DNA from: Chitinophagales bacterium
Lineage (GTDB): Bacteria; Bacteroidota; Bacteroidia; Chitinophagales; Saprospiraceae
Reading direction: 5' to 3'
DNA length: 64,000 bases
Assembly: GCA_013299105.1 (NCBI GenBank)
Contig: JAAFJY010000009.1
Location: 1-64,000, forward strand
The notes beneath the pieces were generated by a model. The model was given only the letters and a program-made list of their open reading frames with translations. It ran no database searches and had not been told where the DNA came from. Position numbers and translations under genes: made by a program. Of this stretch, positions 52,108 through 60,974 are shown piece after piece (within the stretch, counting starts at the first letter, position 1; every line of letters starts with the position of its first letter).

Positions 52108-53166
52108 ATGATCAGACAAAGTTGGTGGAAAATATTGGGCGTTCTTCTGCTCGTGTACACTTTTATTGCAGGTTTGATGATGCCCCTTAAGCCGGGCATT
52201 ATTCAAGTTTCTCCCGGTAGCCTTCATGCCGGCGAAGCGGTTGAATTAGTCGTGCGGGGCTACAACTCCTCTTACGCCAAGGCTGGCAAAGAAAACATGC
52301 GTGCCTGGCTAAAAATGGACGATGAAAACATCCTAGCGGCCTCGAAAGTACAAGTCCTTGGTAACCGCGACCTGAAAGTTTTTTTCAATTTACCAGCTTA
52401 TTTGCCCTCAAAAGATAGTTCAGGTAGCTTCTCATTGATCCTGGATCATCCAGCTGATGGCGCTGCGGTGTTGCCCAACGCAGTATTCATTACCCAGGAT
52501 TCTATCGACCCGGCTAAAGCGGGCTCTGCATGGAAAAGCGGTCGTTTTGAAAACTTGAGTGAACATCCCGGAAAGACCTTTCCTTTCCGCAACATTCTCA
52601 AAGAGAGCATCCGCAACCAATATTTTCACGTGCCTTTGTGGTTTGCAATGATGTTCCTGTTTCTTTTTTCCTTGATCCACAGCATCAAGTACCTTCGAAA
52701 AGGCGACCCTGATGCTGACTTGCGGGTTGTTTCGCTGAACCAAGCTGGCATGATTTATGGCTTATTAGGGGTTGTCACGGGGGCCTTGTGGGCCAAACAC
52801 ACTTGGGGTGCTTACTGGAGTTGGGATACCAAGCAGAACATGACGGCCATTTGCTTGCTGATTTACGCCGCCTACTTTGTACTACGCGGGGCTTTTCAGG
52901 ACGACGAACGCAAGGCTAGGCTTTCGGCTATCTATAATATTTTTGCTTTTGCAGCAATGATTCCACTCTTGTTCGTCATTCCGCGCATGACCGATAGCTT
53001 GCATCCCGGTGCCGGGGGCAACCCTGCTTTCGGAGGTGATGACCTTGACAATACCATGCGCATGGTATTCTATCCGGCTGGAGTAGGTTGGACTTTGCTG
53101 GGATTTTGGGTGGCATCTATTGTTTACCGCATCCGGGCATTGGAGTTCAAATGGCTCGATCGCTAG
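52108..53166 (+). CDS. ccmC: Cytochrome c biogenesis protein CcmC with periplasmic insertion
   Basis: 352 residues. CcmC binds heme at the periplasmic face and loads it onto CcmE. The tryptophan-rich heme-handling motif WGAYWSWDTKQ lies between helices, with the two axial histidines in YFHVPLW and DSLHPGAG. Between the first helix and the rest is an insertion of roughly 140 residues (~30-165: beta-rich, VSPGSLHAGEAVELVVRGYN), absent from the ~245-residue E. coli protein and frequent in Bacteroidota. Confidence 0.92.
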   Translation: MIRQSWWKILGVLLLVYTFIAGLMMPLKPGIIQVSPGSLHAGEAVELVVRGYNSSYAKAGKENMRAWLKMDDENILAASKVQVLGNRDLKVFFNLPAYLPSKDSSGSFSLILDHPADGAAVLPNAVFITQDSIDPAKAGSAWKSGRFENLSEHPGKTFPFRNILKESIRNQYFHVPLWFAMMFLFLFSLIHSIKYLRKGDPDADLRVVSLNQAGMIYGLLGVVTGALWAKHTWGAYWSWDTKQNMTAICLLIYAAYFVLRGAFQDDERKARLSAIYNIFAFAAMIPLLFVIPRMTDSLHPGAGGNPAFGGDDLDNTMRMVFYPAGVGWTLLGFWVASIVYRIRALEFKWLDR

Positions 53167-53241
53167 CCCTTGTCTGCAAAGGCGGCTTGCCTAAAATCAA
53201 GCCTTCACAAAAATTTTATTTCTAAAAAACCGCGCTTTGCT

Positions 53242-53249
53242 TACTTTTG
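53242..53249 (+). promoter_or_regulatory. Possible internal promoter before ccmD-gdh
   Basis: TACTTTTG matches TAnnTTTG; the -33 element is weak. A start near 53256 would give a 46-nt leader before ccmD. Confidence 0.4.
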
Positions 53250-53301
53250 CTTTGAAAATACCACAATTGTTAAGCCAAAGCCAAATAAAATTGAATTTAC
53301 C

Positions 53302-53517
53302 ATGATCTGTAACCGCGTCTCGCTTGTTCTGATTTTGGCTTTGGCAAGCATCGTAAGTGCTCGTGCCCAGGGTGCCGATGCTGATTTTTTGGAAAGTATG
53401 GGAAAAATGTATGTGGTGCTGGCAGTGGTTCTGGCCATTTTATTCGGCATTGTTGCATTTCTCATCTACCTTGATCGCAAGCTAACCAAATTGGAAAACC
53501 AAATAAAAGAAGAATGA
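53302..53517 (+). CDS. ccmD: CcmD-like small membrane protein
   Basis: 71 residues: a signal-like first helix (VSLVLILALASIVSARAQ), the short periplasmic segment GADADFLESMGKMYV, one membrane helix (VVLAVVLAILFGIVAFLIYL) and a charged tail (DRKLTKLENQIKEE), matching the CcmD pattern in which a small protein helps release holo-CcmE from CcmABC. The position directly after ccmC supports the call. The stop overlaps the dehydrogenase start by four bases. Confidence 0.75.
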   Translation: MICNRVSLVLILALASIVSARAQGADADFLESMGKMYVVLAVVLAILFGIVAFLIYLDRKLTKLENQIKEE

Positions 53518-54935
53518 GTAAAAAAGGCGGGTTCTACGAAAGCGTGGAACACTATTTCGATCGGGCAGCACCGTTTACCGGATTGCCACAGGGATTGCTG
53601 GACCAAATTAAAGCCTGCAACTCTGTTTACCGGATGAATTTCCCGGTCAAATTGCGCGGAGAGGTGAAAGTAATTGAAGCTTATCGCGTTCAGCATAGCC
53701 AACACCGCAGCCCAACCAAAGGTGGGATTCGCTACTCGAATCACGTAAACCAGGAAGAAGTAATGGCCCTTGCGGCCCTGATGTCGTACAAGTGTGCCAT
53801 GGTTGATGTGCCATTTGGCGGTGCTAAAGGCGGCATTAAAATCAATCCCTGGGAGTACAACGAGGAAGAACTGGAAAAAATCACCCGTCGTTACACTTCC
53901 GAGCTCATCAAGCGCAACATGATTGGCCCATCGGTTGACGTACCTGCGCCCGACTACGGCACGGGATCGCGCGAAATGGCCTGGATTTATGACACGTACC
54001 GTGCTTTCCGGGGAGAAGAAATCGACGCAGCAGGCTGTGTAACCGGAAAGCCAGTCAACCAAAACGGTGTACGTGGCCGTGAAGAAGCAACTGGGCGTGG
54101 GGTGTATTATGGCATCAGGGAGGCTTGTAATTTTCCTGAAGACATGAAAAAAATCGGCCTTAGTACGGGAACCAAAGGCAAAACCTTTGTGCTACAAGGC
54201 TTAGGAAACGTGGGTTCCTTCAGTGGAAGAATCGGTCAAGACGAAGGAGGTATGATTCTCGTTGGGGTAGGTGAAGTAGAAGGAGCTGTTTACAAAGCCG
54301 AAGGAATCGATATCCACGAATTGCTCAAATACCGAAAGGCTACGGGATCTATCCTCAACTTTCCAGGTGCTACCAGCTATCCAAAAGAACAACGCGAAGT
54401 TGCGCTCGAATTCGAATGCGATGTACTGATCCCTGCTGCATTGGAAAGTGTGATTACGATAGACAATGCCAAGAGAATCAAGGCAAAAATCATCGCGGAA
54501 GCCGCCAATGGCCCAATCGCAGCCGATGCAGAAGAAGTACTACTCGCTGCTAGTAAACTGATTATTCCTGACGTGTACCTCAACGCAGGTGGGGTGACTG
54601 TTTCCTATTTCGAGTGGTTGAAAAACCTGTCGCATATGCGTTTTGGTCGCATGGACAAGCGTTTTAACCAGGCTCGTTTGATGGACATGGTAAACCTGGT
54701 AGAACGCATGACGGGCCGCTCCGTCAATGACAGCGAGCAGGCTATGATCGCCAGAGGTGCCGAAGAGATTGACTTGGTTCGTTCAGGTTTGGAAGAAACC
54801 ATGATCACAGCATACCACCAAATACGTGAAGTCAAGATGCAGCGAGAAGGCATTGAAGACTTGCGTACCGCAGCATTTGTAAACGCGGTGTTGAAGATCA
54901 GCAACGACTACATGTCGCTTGGCATTTGGCCTTGA
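53514..54935 (+). CDS. Glutamate dehydrogenase (Glu/Leu/Phe/Val family)
   Basis: 473 residues. It interconverts glutamate and 2-oxoglutarate with NAD(P). The catalytic lysines lie in PTKGGIRYSNH and VPFGGAKGGI, followed by PAPDYGTGSREMAW and the Rossmann glycine motif FVLQGLGNVGSFSGRI. The C-terminal NAGGVTVSYFEWLKNLSH is typical of bacterial GDHs. The start overlaps the ccmD stop, which ties an amino-acid dehydrogenase to a cytochrome biogenesis cluster in one transcript. Leucine-type dehydrogenases are a close alternative. Confidence 0.93.
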   Translation: MSKKGGFYESVEHYFDRAAPFTGLPQGLLDQIKACNSVYRMNFPVKLRGEVKVIEAYRVQHSQHRSPTKGGIRYSNHVNQEEVMALAALMSYKCAMVDVPFGGAKGGIKINPWEYNEEELEKITRRYTSELIKRNMIGPSVDVPAPDYGTGSREMAWIYDTYRAFRGEEIDAAGCVTGKPVNQNGVRGREEATGRGVYYGIREACNFPEDMKKIGLSTGTKGKTFVLQGLGNVGSFSGRIGQDEGGMILVGVGEVEGAVYKAEGIDIHELLKYRKATGSILNFPGATSYPKEQREVALEFECDVLIPAALESVITIDNAKRIKAKIIAEAANGPIAADAEEVLLAASKLIIPDVYLNAGGVTVSYFEWLKNLSHMRFGRMDKRFNQARLMDMVNLVERMTGRSVNDSEQAMIARGAEEIDLVRSGLEETMITAYHQIREVKMQREGIEDLRTAAFVNAVLKISNDYMSLGIWP

Positions 54936-54957
54936 TTCCTGTGTGAAATGACTAGAG

Positions 54958-55003
54958 TTCAGAGAAACAGATCGGCGTAAATGATTTGTTTCTCTGAATT
55001 TCT
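54958..55003 (+). terminator. Terminator of the glutamate dehydrogenase transcript
   Basis: TTCAGAGAAACA pairs with TGTTTCTCTGAA across a 17-nt loop, followed by TTTCTT. Confidence 0.7.
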
Positions 55004-55190
55004 TAAAGCTTGATTACCAGCAGATTTATATCTGAAACAAAATCAGCTCAAAATATTGTTGGGTATTTTTGAATTATTTATGGCATTTTTGGAAGAAAAT
55101 TAGGCTATTTTTGAACAGATGTTTGCATAGCACGTTCATGTAGCCTATATTAGCGTTTCTAAAGCACACCACCACCACCAACAACACCTT

Positions 55191-55673
55191 ATGGAACCAA
55201 CAATCGAAAAACTTGACAAAATCGATTTGAAGATCCTGAAAATTTTGCAGGAAAACAGCAAGATCACCAACCTCGATTTGTCTAAAAAAATCGGCTTGTC
55301 TCCAGCCCCTACTTTGGAACGGGTCAAAAAGTTGGAAACAAGCGAAATCATCGAAAGTTATCACGCAAAAGTCAACCCTCAAACCATCGGTTTGAAGGTC
55401 AAGACCTTTGTATTGGTTTCTTTGGCATGGCAAAAAGAAAACGCACTCAATAATTTTCTGCAAAAAATTTCAGAAATTGACGAAATCGTTGAGTGCTACA
55501 TCATCACGGGTGAAGCCGATTTTTTGATCAAGATCATTTGCAGCGACATTCCTTCATACGAACAGTTGTTGTTCAAAACCCTTTCACAGATCGAAGAAAT
55601 TGAAAGGCTCAAGACTTTGATGACACTTTCCACTGTGAAAGATTCCAAAGTGCTGCCTTACAAGTACGATTAA
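55191..55673 (+). CDS. Lrp/AsnC-family transcriptional regulator
   Basis: 160 residues. An AsnC-type helix-turn-helix (~8-60: LDKIDLKILKILQENSKITNLDLSKKIGLSPAPTLERVKKLE) precedes a RAM effector domain (~75-145: VLVSLAWQKENALNNFLQKI, ECYIITGEADFLIKIICSD). It probably senses amino acids. It follows the glutamate dehydrogenase operon after a terminator, which would suit control of amino-acid catabolism, but this is inference. Confidence 0.92.
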   Translation: MEPTIEKLDKIDLKILKILQENSKITNLDLSKKIGLSPAPTLERVKKLETSEIIESYHAKVNPQTIGLKVKTFVLVSLAWQKENALNNFLQKISEIDEIVECYIITGEADFLIKIICSDIPSYEQLLFKTLSQIEEIERLKTLMTLSTVKDSKVLPYKYD

Positions 55674-55700
55674 TTGGCGTTCAGCTACTGGCATGGACCA

Positions 55701-55747
55701 ACAAAACTTGGGATCGGTGATTGCGTACTGACCCAAGTTTTGTGTTT
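55701..55747 (+). terminator. Terminator of the lrp-like gene
   Basis: ACAAAACTTGGG pairs with CCCAAGTTTTGT over a ~19-nt loop, with GTTT following. Confidence 0.65.
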
Positions 55748-55783
55748 AAACCTTGTTAGTATACAGCTGGAAGGCAGGTATTT

Positions 55784-56596
55784 ATGAAGAAAAAAAAGCA
55801 GACACTACTTTGGGCTATTCAGCGCCCGGATAGCGAACAAGTTTCCTACTTGTTGGGTACGATTCATGCGCGTTGTGACGAAGCATTTCGACAGATAGTA
55901 CGATTTTGTGAGCTCATAGAAGCTTGTGAGCAGTTTGCAGCTGAGCTGGATTTGGAAGAAAAGGGCGGTGTTGATTGGATCCAGCAAGCGATGTTGCCTC
56001 AGCACCAGGTCATTTCGGAGCACATTCCTCCTAAAAAATACGAAAAACTCAAGCGTATTATCCGCAAAGCCAGCGGCCGTGACATCTCACTACTTGACCG
56101 TTTTTTACCCATTGTAGTAGTCAATATGATCCTGGAGGACCTGCTTCCAGCCGATCAACCTTACACTTTGGACCAGTATCTCTGGGATTTTGCCCGCCGC
56201 CAAAACAAAATCACCCACGGTTTGGAAAGTTCAGAAGAACAAGCAACTGTGTTGCGAAAAATTCCACTCAAAGACCAGTTTCGTGATTTGGTCTACTTGG
56301 GCAAAAAAATTCAAAAAGAACGCCGGGATTTGTACAAAATGATCCAGGTTTACGCAACCGGAGACTACCAAGCCTTGTTTAAAGCGGCAAAAAAACATGT
56401 GGGCGGAGCCCGAAAAGTACTGCTTTACAAACGCAACCGTGTGATGGCTCAGCGTTTTGAGGAGATCATGAAAAATGGATCAACTTTTTGCGCCGTTGGA
56501 GCTGCTCACCTGGGAGGCCAAAAAGGGGTGCTGCGTTTGCTAAAAGAAGCTGGGTTCAGCGTCCGCCCGCTGGAATGGAAAAATGTGGAAGAATAA
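55784..56596 (+). CDS. TraB/GumN-family protein
   Basis: 270 residues. The two signature ends of the family are present: LLGTIHARCDEAF near the N-terminus (GTIH motif) and FCAVGAAHLGGQKGVLRLLKEAGFSV near the C-terminus, with a conserved AAELDLEE in between. The family adopts an EreA-like fold and some members (Tiki) are metalloproteases. No signal peptide is visible, so this copy appears cytoplasmic. It overlaps the TonB receptor gene by 14 bases. Confidence 0.87.
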   Translation: MKKKKQTLLWAIQRPDSEQVSYLLGTIHARCDEAFRQIVRFCELIEACEQFAAELDLEEKGGVDWIQQAMLPQHQVISEHIPPKKYEKLKRIIRKASGRDISLLDRFLPIVVVNMILEDLLPADQPYTLDQYLWDFARRQNKITHGLESSEEQATVLRKIPLKDQFRDLVYLGKKIQKERRDLYKMIQVYATGDYQALFKAAKKHVGGARKVLLYKRNRVMAQRFEEIMKNGSTFCAVGAAHLGGQKGVLRLLKEAGFSVRPLEWKNVEE

Positions 56597-58928
56597 AACA
56601 TCGAAAATCCTCCTTTTGGGCTTGGGTTTCCTCTCTTTTGTGTCCGGTCCAAGGGCGCAAACCTTTAACCTCAATGGTTATGTCAAAGATGCTCAAAGCG
56701 GAGAAACCTTGCTGGGGGCAGCAATTTTTTTGGCTGATGATCCTAGTACTGGAGTTTTAAGCAATACTTACGGCTATTATGCCCTTCGCTTGCCCTCCGG
56801 AAAGCATCGCCTCAAAGTGACTTATTTGGGTTATCAAACCATTGAAAAGGTCATTGAATTGACTGAAAACATCAATTTAGACTTCGAACTTCAGGCCGGG
56901 CTTGATTTGGAAACGGTAGAAGTCAGTTCCCAACGCAAAGACGCCAATGTAGAAAGCACCCGCATGGGCCAACTCGAATTGCCCATCGAAAAAGCTAAAA
57001 AACTCCCTGCATTGATGGGCGAAGTGGACATTTTGAAAGTGCTGCAACTGCTGCCAGGTGTCAGATCGGCAGGGGAGGGGAACGCCGGTTTTTTTGTGCG
57101 GGGCGGTGGTGCTGACCAAAACCTGGTTTTGCTTGACGAAGCAGTGGTGTACAACTCCGGTCACTTGCTGGGTTTCTTTTCGGTTTTCAATGCCGATGCC
57201 ATCAAAAATGCTGAACTGCTCAAAGGAAGTATGCCTGCGGCGTATGGTGGTCGGCTTAGTTCAGTGGTGGATGTACAAATGAAGGAGGGCAATGACCAGC
57301 ATTTCAGCATGGAAGGCGGGTTGGGCTTGATCGCCTCACGCCTGACTTTGCAAGGCCCGATTCAAAAAGACCATAGTTCATTCATCCTCACTGGTCGCCG
57401 CACGTATGCTTTGGATTTGGCCCAACCATTCATCAAAAATACCGATTTCGCTGGTACCAATTACTACTTCTACGACCTGAACGCCAAGGTAAACCACCGT
57501 TTCTCAGCCAAAGACCGCTTGTTTTTGTCGGGTTATTTCGGGCGGGATGTGCTCAAATTTCGGAATGCCAGCCGCGATTTTTACTTCGACTTGCCTTACG
57601 GAAATTCAACTTCGACCTTGCGTTGGAACCATTTGTTTTCGCAGCGTTTGTTCATGAATGCCACCGCAGTTTACAATGATTACGACTTCCGTTTTTCGGG
57701 CGGACAAGATAATTTTGGCGTTGATGCCTTCAGTGGTGTAAGGGATTGGAACTTCAAAATGGACTTCGATTGGTTCCCCTCGCCCAAGCATACCATCAAA
57801 TACGGGGCCAATTACACCTACCACCGCCTTACGCCCAGCATCGCCAATGCCATCAGTGGGGAGCAACGTTTTTCCAACAACTTTCAACCCCAGTTTGCCC
57901 ACGAAGGGGCTTTTTACCTGCAAGACGACGCGAAGTTGAGTGCCAGGTTCAAGCTAAATGTTGGTATTCGCTTGTCTTGGTTTGCGCAGTTGGGGCCCTA
58001 CACGTCTTTATTTGATGGTCAAAATTATGAAAAAGGCGAGCCTGTAAAATCATACGCTGGTCCTGAACCACGCCTGGCTTTGCGCTACAGCCTTTCAGCT
58101 CAATCTTCACTCAAGGCCAGTGTCACTGCCGCTTATCAGTACTTGCATTTGGTCAGTAACTCCACCAGTACTTTACCTTTTGACATTTGGGTGCCCAGCT
58201 CGGAGTACGTTCGACCACAATTTGGCTGGCAGTATGCACTGGGCTATTTTCGCAATTTTTCTGAGAATGCCCTCGAATTTTCGCTCGAGACCTACTACCG
58301 CAGCCTCAGCAATCAGATCGACTATGGCGAAAGTTATGTCAACAACGCTGCCGACAACCTGGAGGAGCAATTTGTTTTCGGAACAGGCCGGGCATACGGC
58401 CTCGAATTCTTGCTCCGTAAAAACAAAGGGCGACTGAATGGCTGGATTGGCTATACGCTGGCTCGCACCGAAAGACAGTTTTCTGATATCAATGGGGGGC
58501 GCGCTTTTCCTACAGTTTTTGACCGCCGCCACGACTTGTCGGTGGTGGCCAATTATCAGTTGTCGAAAAAGTGGGAATTGTCGGGAGTTTTTGTTTACGG
58601 ACAAGGGCGGGCTTTCACTCCGGTTCAGAGTTTATATTTGATTGGTCAAAACATCAGCCCGAACTACGGCCCGCGCAACAGTGCCCGCCTACCCGATTAT
58701 CACCGCATGGACCTTTCAGCCACTTTTACGCCTGGTAATGGCAAAGAAAAAAAGATTCAATCGGCCTGGGTATTTTCGGTTTACAACACCTATAGCCGAT
58801 TGAATCCTTTTTTTGTGTATTACCGATTTGATACTGACACTTCAGCGGGCACAGCCAAGGCAGAAGCTATCAAGGTGGCTTTGTTTCCGGTGATTCCTAC
58901 CGTGACTTGGAATTTTAAGCTGCGCTGA
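56583..58928 (+). CDS. TonB-dependent receptor with N-terminal carboxypeptidase-like domain
   Basis: 781 residues. A signal peptide (up to ~PRAQ) precedes a CarboxypepD_reg-like domain (~27-110: FNLNGYVKDAQSGETLLGAAIFL, LSNTYGYYALRLPSGKHRLKVTYLGYQT), a plug domain (~125-240: LLPGVRSAGEGNAGFFVRGGGADQNLVLLDEA) and a 22-stranded barrel ending in FPVIPTVTWNFKLR. Unlike SusC proteins it is short and no SusD lies next to it, so it probably imports a small ligand. It overlaps the TraB/GumN gene. Confidence 0.92.
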   Translation: MWKNKTSKILLLGLGFLSFVSGPRAQTFNLNGYVKDAQSGETLLGAAIFLADDPSTGVLSNTYGYYALRLPSGKHRLKVTYLGYQTIEKVIELTENINLDFELQAGLDLETVEVSSQRKDANVESTRMGQLELPIEKAKKLPALMGEVDILKVLQLLPGVRSAGEGNAGFFVRGGGADQNLVLLDEAVVYNSGHLLGFFSVFNADAIKNAELLKGSMPAAYGGRLSSVVDVQMKEGNDQHFSMEGGLGLIASRLTLQGPIQKDHSSFILTGRRTYALDLAQPFIKNTDFAGTNYYFYDLNAKVNHRFSAKDRLFLSGYFGRDVLKFRNASRDFYFDLPYGNSTSTLRWNHLFSQRLFMNATAVYNDYDFRFSGGQDNFGVDAFSGVRDWNFKMDFDWFPSPKHTIKYGANYTYHRLTPSIANAISGEQRFSNNFQPQFAHEGAFYLQDDAKLSARFKLNVGIRLSWFAQLGPYTSLFDGQNYEKGEPVKSYAGPEPRLALRYSLSAQSSLKASVTAAYQYLHLVSNSTSTLPFDIWVPSSEYVRPQFGWQYALGYFRNFSENALEFSLETYYRSLSNQIDYGESYVNNAADNLEEQFVFGTGRAYGLEFLLRKNKGRLNGWIGYTLARTERQFSDINGGRAFPTVFDRRHDLSVVANYQLSKKWELSGVFVYGQGRAFTPVQSLYLIGQNISPNYGPRNSARLPDYHRMDLSATFTPGNGKEKKIQSAWVFSVYNTYSRLNPFFVYYRFDTDTSAGTAKAEAIKVALFPVIPTVTWNFKLR

Positions 58929-58940
58929 ACGGTTTAATAC

Positions 58941-59492
58941 TTACTCCACCTCAACAATCATTTCCACTTCCACGGCCATGTTGCCAGGCAAGGAACCCAT
59001 GCCAACTGCCGAGCGGGCGTGCTTGCCTTTTTCGCCAAAAACTTCGACCATCAGGTCCGAAAAACCGTTGATGACTTTGGGGTGATCAGCGAAATCGCCG
59101 TTGCAATTGACCATACCCAGTACTTTGACGATGCGTTTTACCCGATCCAGGTTGCCGAGTTCTTCTTTCAAACCAGCCAATTGGTTGATGCCAGTAAGTC
59201 GAGCTGCCTGATAACCCTGTTCCAGGCTCAAATCGGTTCCCACTTTCCCAGTAATGTATTTGCCATCGTTGCCACGCGGCCCTTTGCCCGACATAAAAAC
59301 CAGATTCCCTACGCGTACCGCGTTGACGTAATTGGCTACGGGAGGTGGATTTTGGGTCAAAGTAATATTCAAGGCCTTCAAACGGTCTTCAATGACAGAG
59401 CTGCCAGGTGTTTGGCTCATGTTTTGAGTGGTTTTGCAAGCGCTCAGGCAAAAGAGGCAGAGCAGACTCAAGATGGTAAAAAATGGTTTCAT
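58941..59492 (-). CDS. RidA-family protein with lipoprotein signal
   Basis: 183 residues. An N-terminal signal ending in FCLSAC predicts a lipoprotein anchored at the cell envelope, followed by a RidA/YjgF domain (~60-180: VANYVNAVRVGNLVFMSGKGP, GYQAARLTGINQLAGLKEELG, ARSAVGMGSLPGNMAVEVE). Ordinary RidA is a soluble cytoplasmic enamine/imine deaminase and carries a conserved Arg near ARSAVG, also seen here. An exported RidA is unusual and its substrate is unknown. The start is set at the signal peptide; the frame extends further upstream to 59678 but is not convincing. Confidence 0.82.
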   Translation of the reverse strand: MKPFFTILSLLCLFCLSACKTTQNMSQTPGSSVIEDRLKALNITLTQNPPPVANYVNAVRVGNLVFMSGKGPRGNDGKYITGKVGTDLSLEQGYQAARLTGINQLAGLKEELGNLDRVKRIVKVLGMVNCNGDFADHPKVINGFSDLMVEVFGEKGKHARSAVGMGSLPGNMAVEVEMIVEVE

Positions 59493-59580
59493 AAGGTCGA
59501 TTATTTTCCGCCCTTGGCCAGGCGCAGGCGTTCGTTGTACTCCAATGCTTTGGGTATGTTGTTCAACTGATCTCAATCTA

Positions 59581-60297
59581 TTAACAGCGGACGGTTTTTT
59601 TCTTGTGGGCAATTTTACCTTTTTCCTGGACTTTGAAAATGTATTCACCTGCATCGGGCACTTTGCAAGAGGTGCCACCCATATCCACTTTTATTGTCCC
59701 CAAAGTTTCGGAAAGTGCGATGCATTTTTCAGTAAATTCAGGAACTTGGGTGCCCAAGGTGATGATGAAACCGTTCATGGCATACTTTTCGCGGTTTTTG
59801 GCGCTTTTGATATTTTTGGACACCCGATCCAATAACTTTTCACACCAATCCAGGTCTATTTCGGCATTGGGTTTGAGGTGCAAAACCGAGGCCAAAGTAG
59901 CCCAACCAGCCCCTGCAATACCGTCTTCTTCCGAATCAATCCATTTCATCCCCAGTTTTTCACCCCACGGTGATTCGGCAGCTACCCAAGCCACTGTGTA
60001 TTCGCTGAGCATGTACCAGTAAGCTCCTTTGATCCATTCCTCTAATTGGGCCTCGCTGATTTGTTTTTCATCAGCGATCAAGCCAGCCAGGTACATGGCG
60101 TCGGAATTCCCAGTTTTGTACAAATCCAAGGCCAATTGGTGGTCTTTTTTCACTTTGAGGCTTTTCATGATGCTTTTCATATCGCCCACTTTTACCCCAA
60201 AAAATGGCTCACGGGCACCGTGTCGCATCAGCACTTTTTTGGTGCCTTCGTTGCCGTGGTCTTCCAGCAAATCCATGACTTCTTGTACACTTGGCAT
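59581..60297 (-). CDS. DNA alkylation repair protein (AlkD-like)
   Basis: A 238-residue protein made of HEAT-like alpha-helical repeats, resembling the DNA alkylation repair family (VLMRHGAREPFFGVKVGDMKSIMKSL, LALDLYKTGNSDAMYLAGLIAD, WCEKLLDRVSKNIKSAKNREKYAMNGFI). AlkC/AlkD remove 3- and 7-alkylpurines. The family's catalytic Asp and Trp residues cannot be placed with certainty here, so it may be a divergent, possibly non-catalytic member. Confidence 0.75.
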   Translation of the reverse strand: MPSVQEVMDLLEDHGNEGTKKVLMRHGAREPFFGVKVGDMKSIMKSLKVKKDHQLALDLYKTGNSDAMYLAGLIADEKQISEAQLEEWIKGAYWYMLSEYTVAWVAAESPWGEKLGMKWIDSEEDGIAGAGWATLASVLHLKPNAEIDLDWCEKLLDRVSKNIKSAKNREKYAMNGFIITLGTQVPEFTEKCIALSETLGTIKVDMGGTSCKVPDAGEYIFKVQEKGKIAHKKKTVRC

Positions 60298-60336
60298 AAA
60301 CGCTACTGTTAAGATTTACGAAGATAACATTTTTCT

Positions 60337-60918
60337 TTACTGTTCTTCCAATACCAAAGCGGCCCTTACATTGTGGGCCTGCTGCACATGCCGCATGTTG
60401 TGATGCACTACAAATCGCAGCACGTCACCCAATTTCAAGCGGATGAAACGGGTGATGGTGATTGGAATTCTTACCGCCTCCAGATCAACCAGTTCTGCTT
60501 CATTGAGCAGGCGCAAAGTTTCTTTTTGCTGGTCTAAAAAACGATCAATGATGTTGGTAGGAAGTTCCATACCCATCGGGTCTTTGTCCCGAAAGGTCTT
60601 CATTTTATTGGTGACAGCCTGGGATTGAGGCAGCATGGATTGGGCAAAATATTCGCCCAACCAACCAGGACGAAACTCCGCCTTGGCATTTTTTTTCAGC
60701 TTTTTGGCTTGGCCGATGGCATTTTCGATAGCGGGCAGGTAATAATCGCCGTATAAACACAGGTGTTCCAGGCACTCGGCAATGCACCAGCGGCTTGGGT
60801 CCTCGCGCAAGTGCAGGTCTTCAGCACTGAGTGTCGCAAATTGTGATTCGGTTTCCGCAATGATCTTTTCAGTTTGGGCTTTCAGGTCGGCCAATAAGGT
60901 ATGCGTCGTCAGTGCCAT
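60337..60918 (-). CDS. DinB-family protein
   Basis: 193 residues. A four-helix DinB/DUF664-type bundle: WCIAECLEHLCLYGDYYL contains the first metal-site histidine, and HHNMRHVQQAHNV in the C-terminal helix has the second pair. Such proteins bind a divalent metal and include bacillithiol-S-transferases and mycothiol-dependent enzymes; this one's thiol or substrate is not evident. Confidence 0.84.
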   Translation of the reverse strand: MALTTHTLLADLKAQTEKIIAETESQFATLSAEDLHLREDPSRWCIAECLEHLCLYGDYYLPAIENAIGQAKKLKKNAKAEFRPGWLGEYFAQSMLPQSQAVTNKMKTFRDKDPMGMELPTNIIDRFLDQQKETLRLLNEAELVDLEAVRIPITITRFIRLKLGDVLRFVVHHNMRHVQQAHNVRAALVLEEQ

Positions 60919-60974
60919 CGGTGTTTTTTTGCGAAAGATACAGCAAGTGTGGGTAAAAGAAGAGCAAGATTAGT

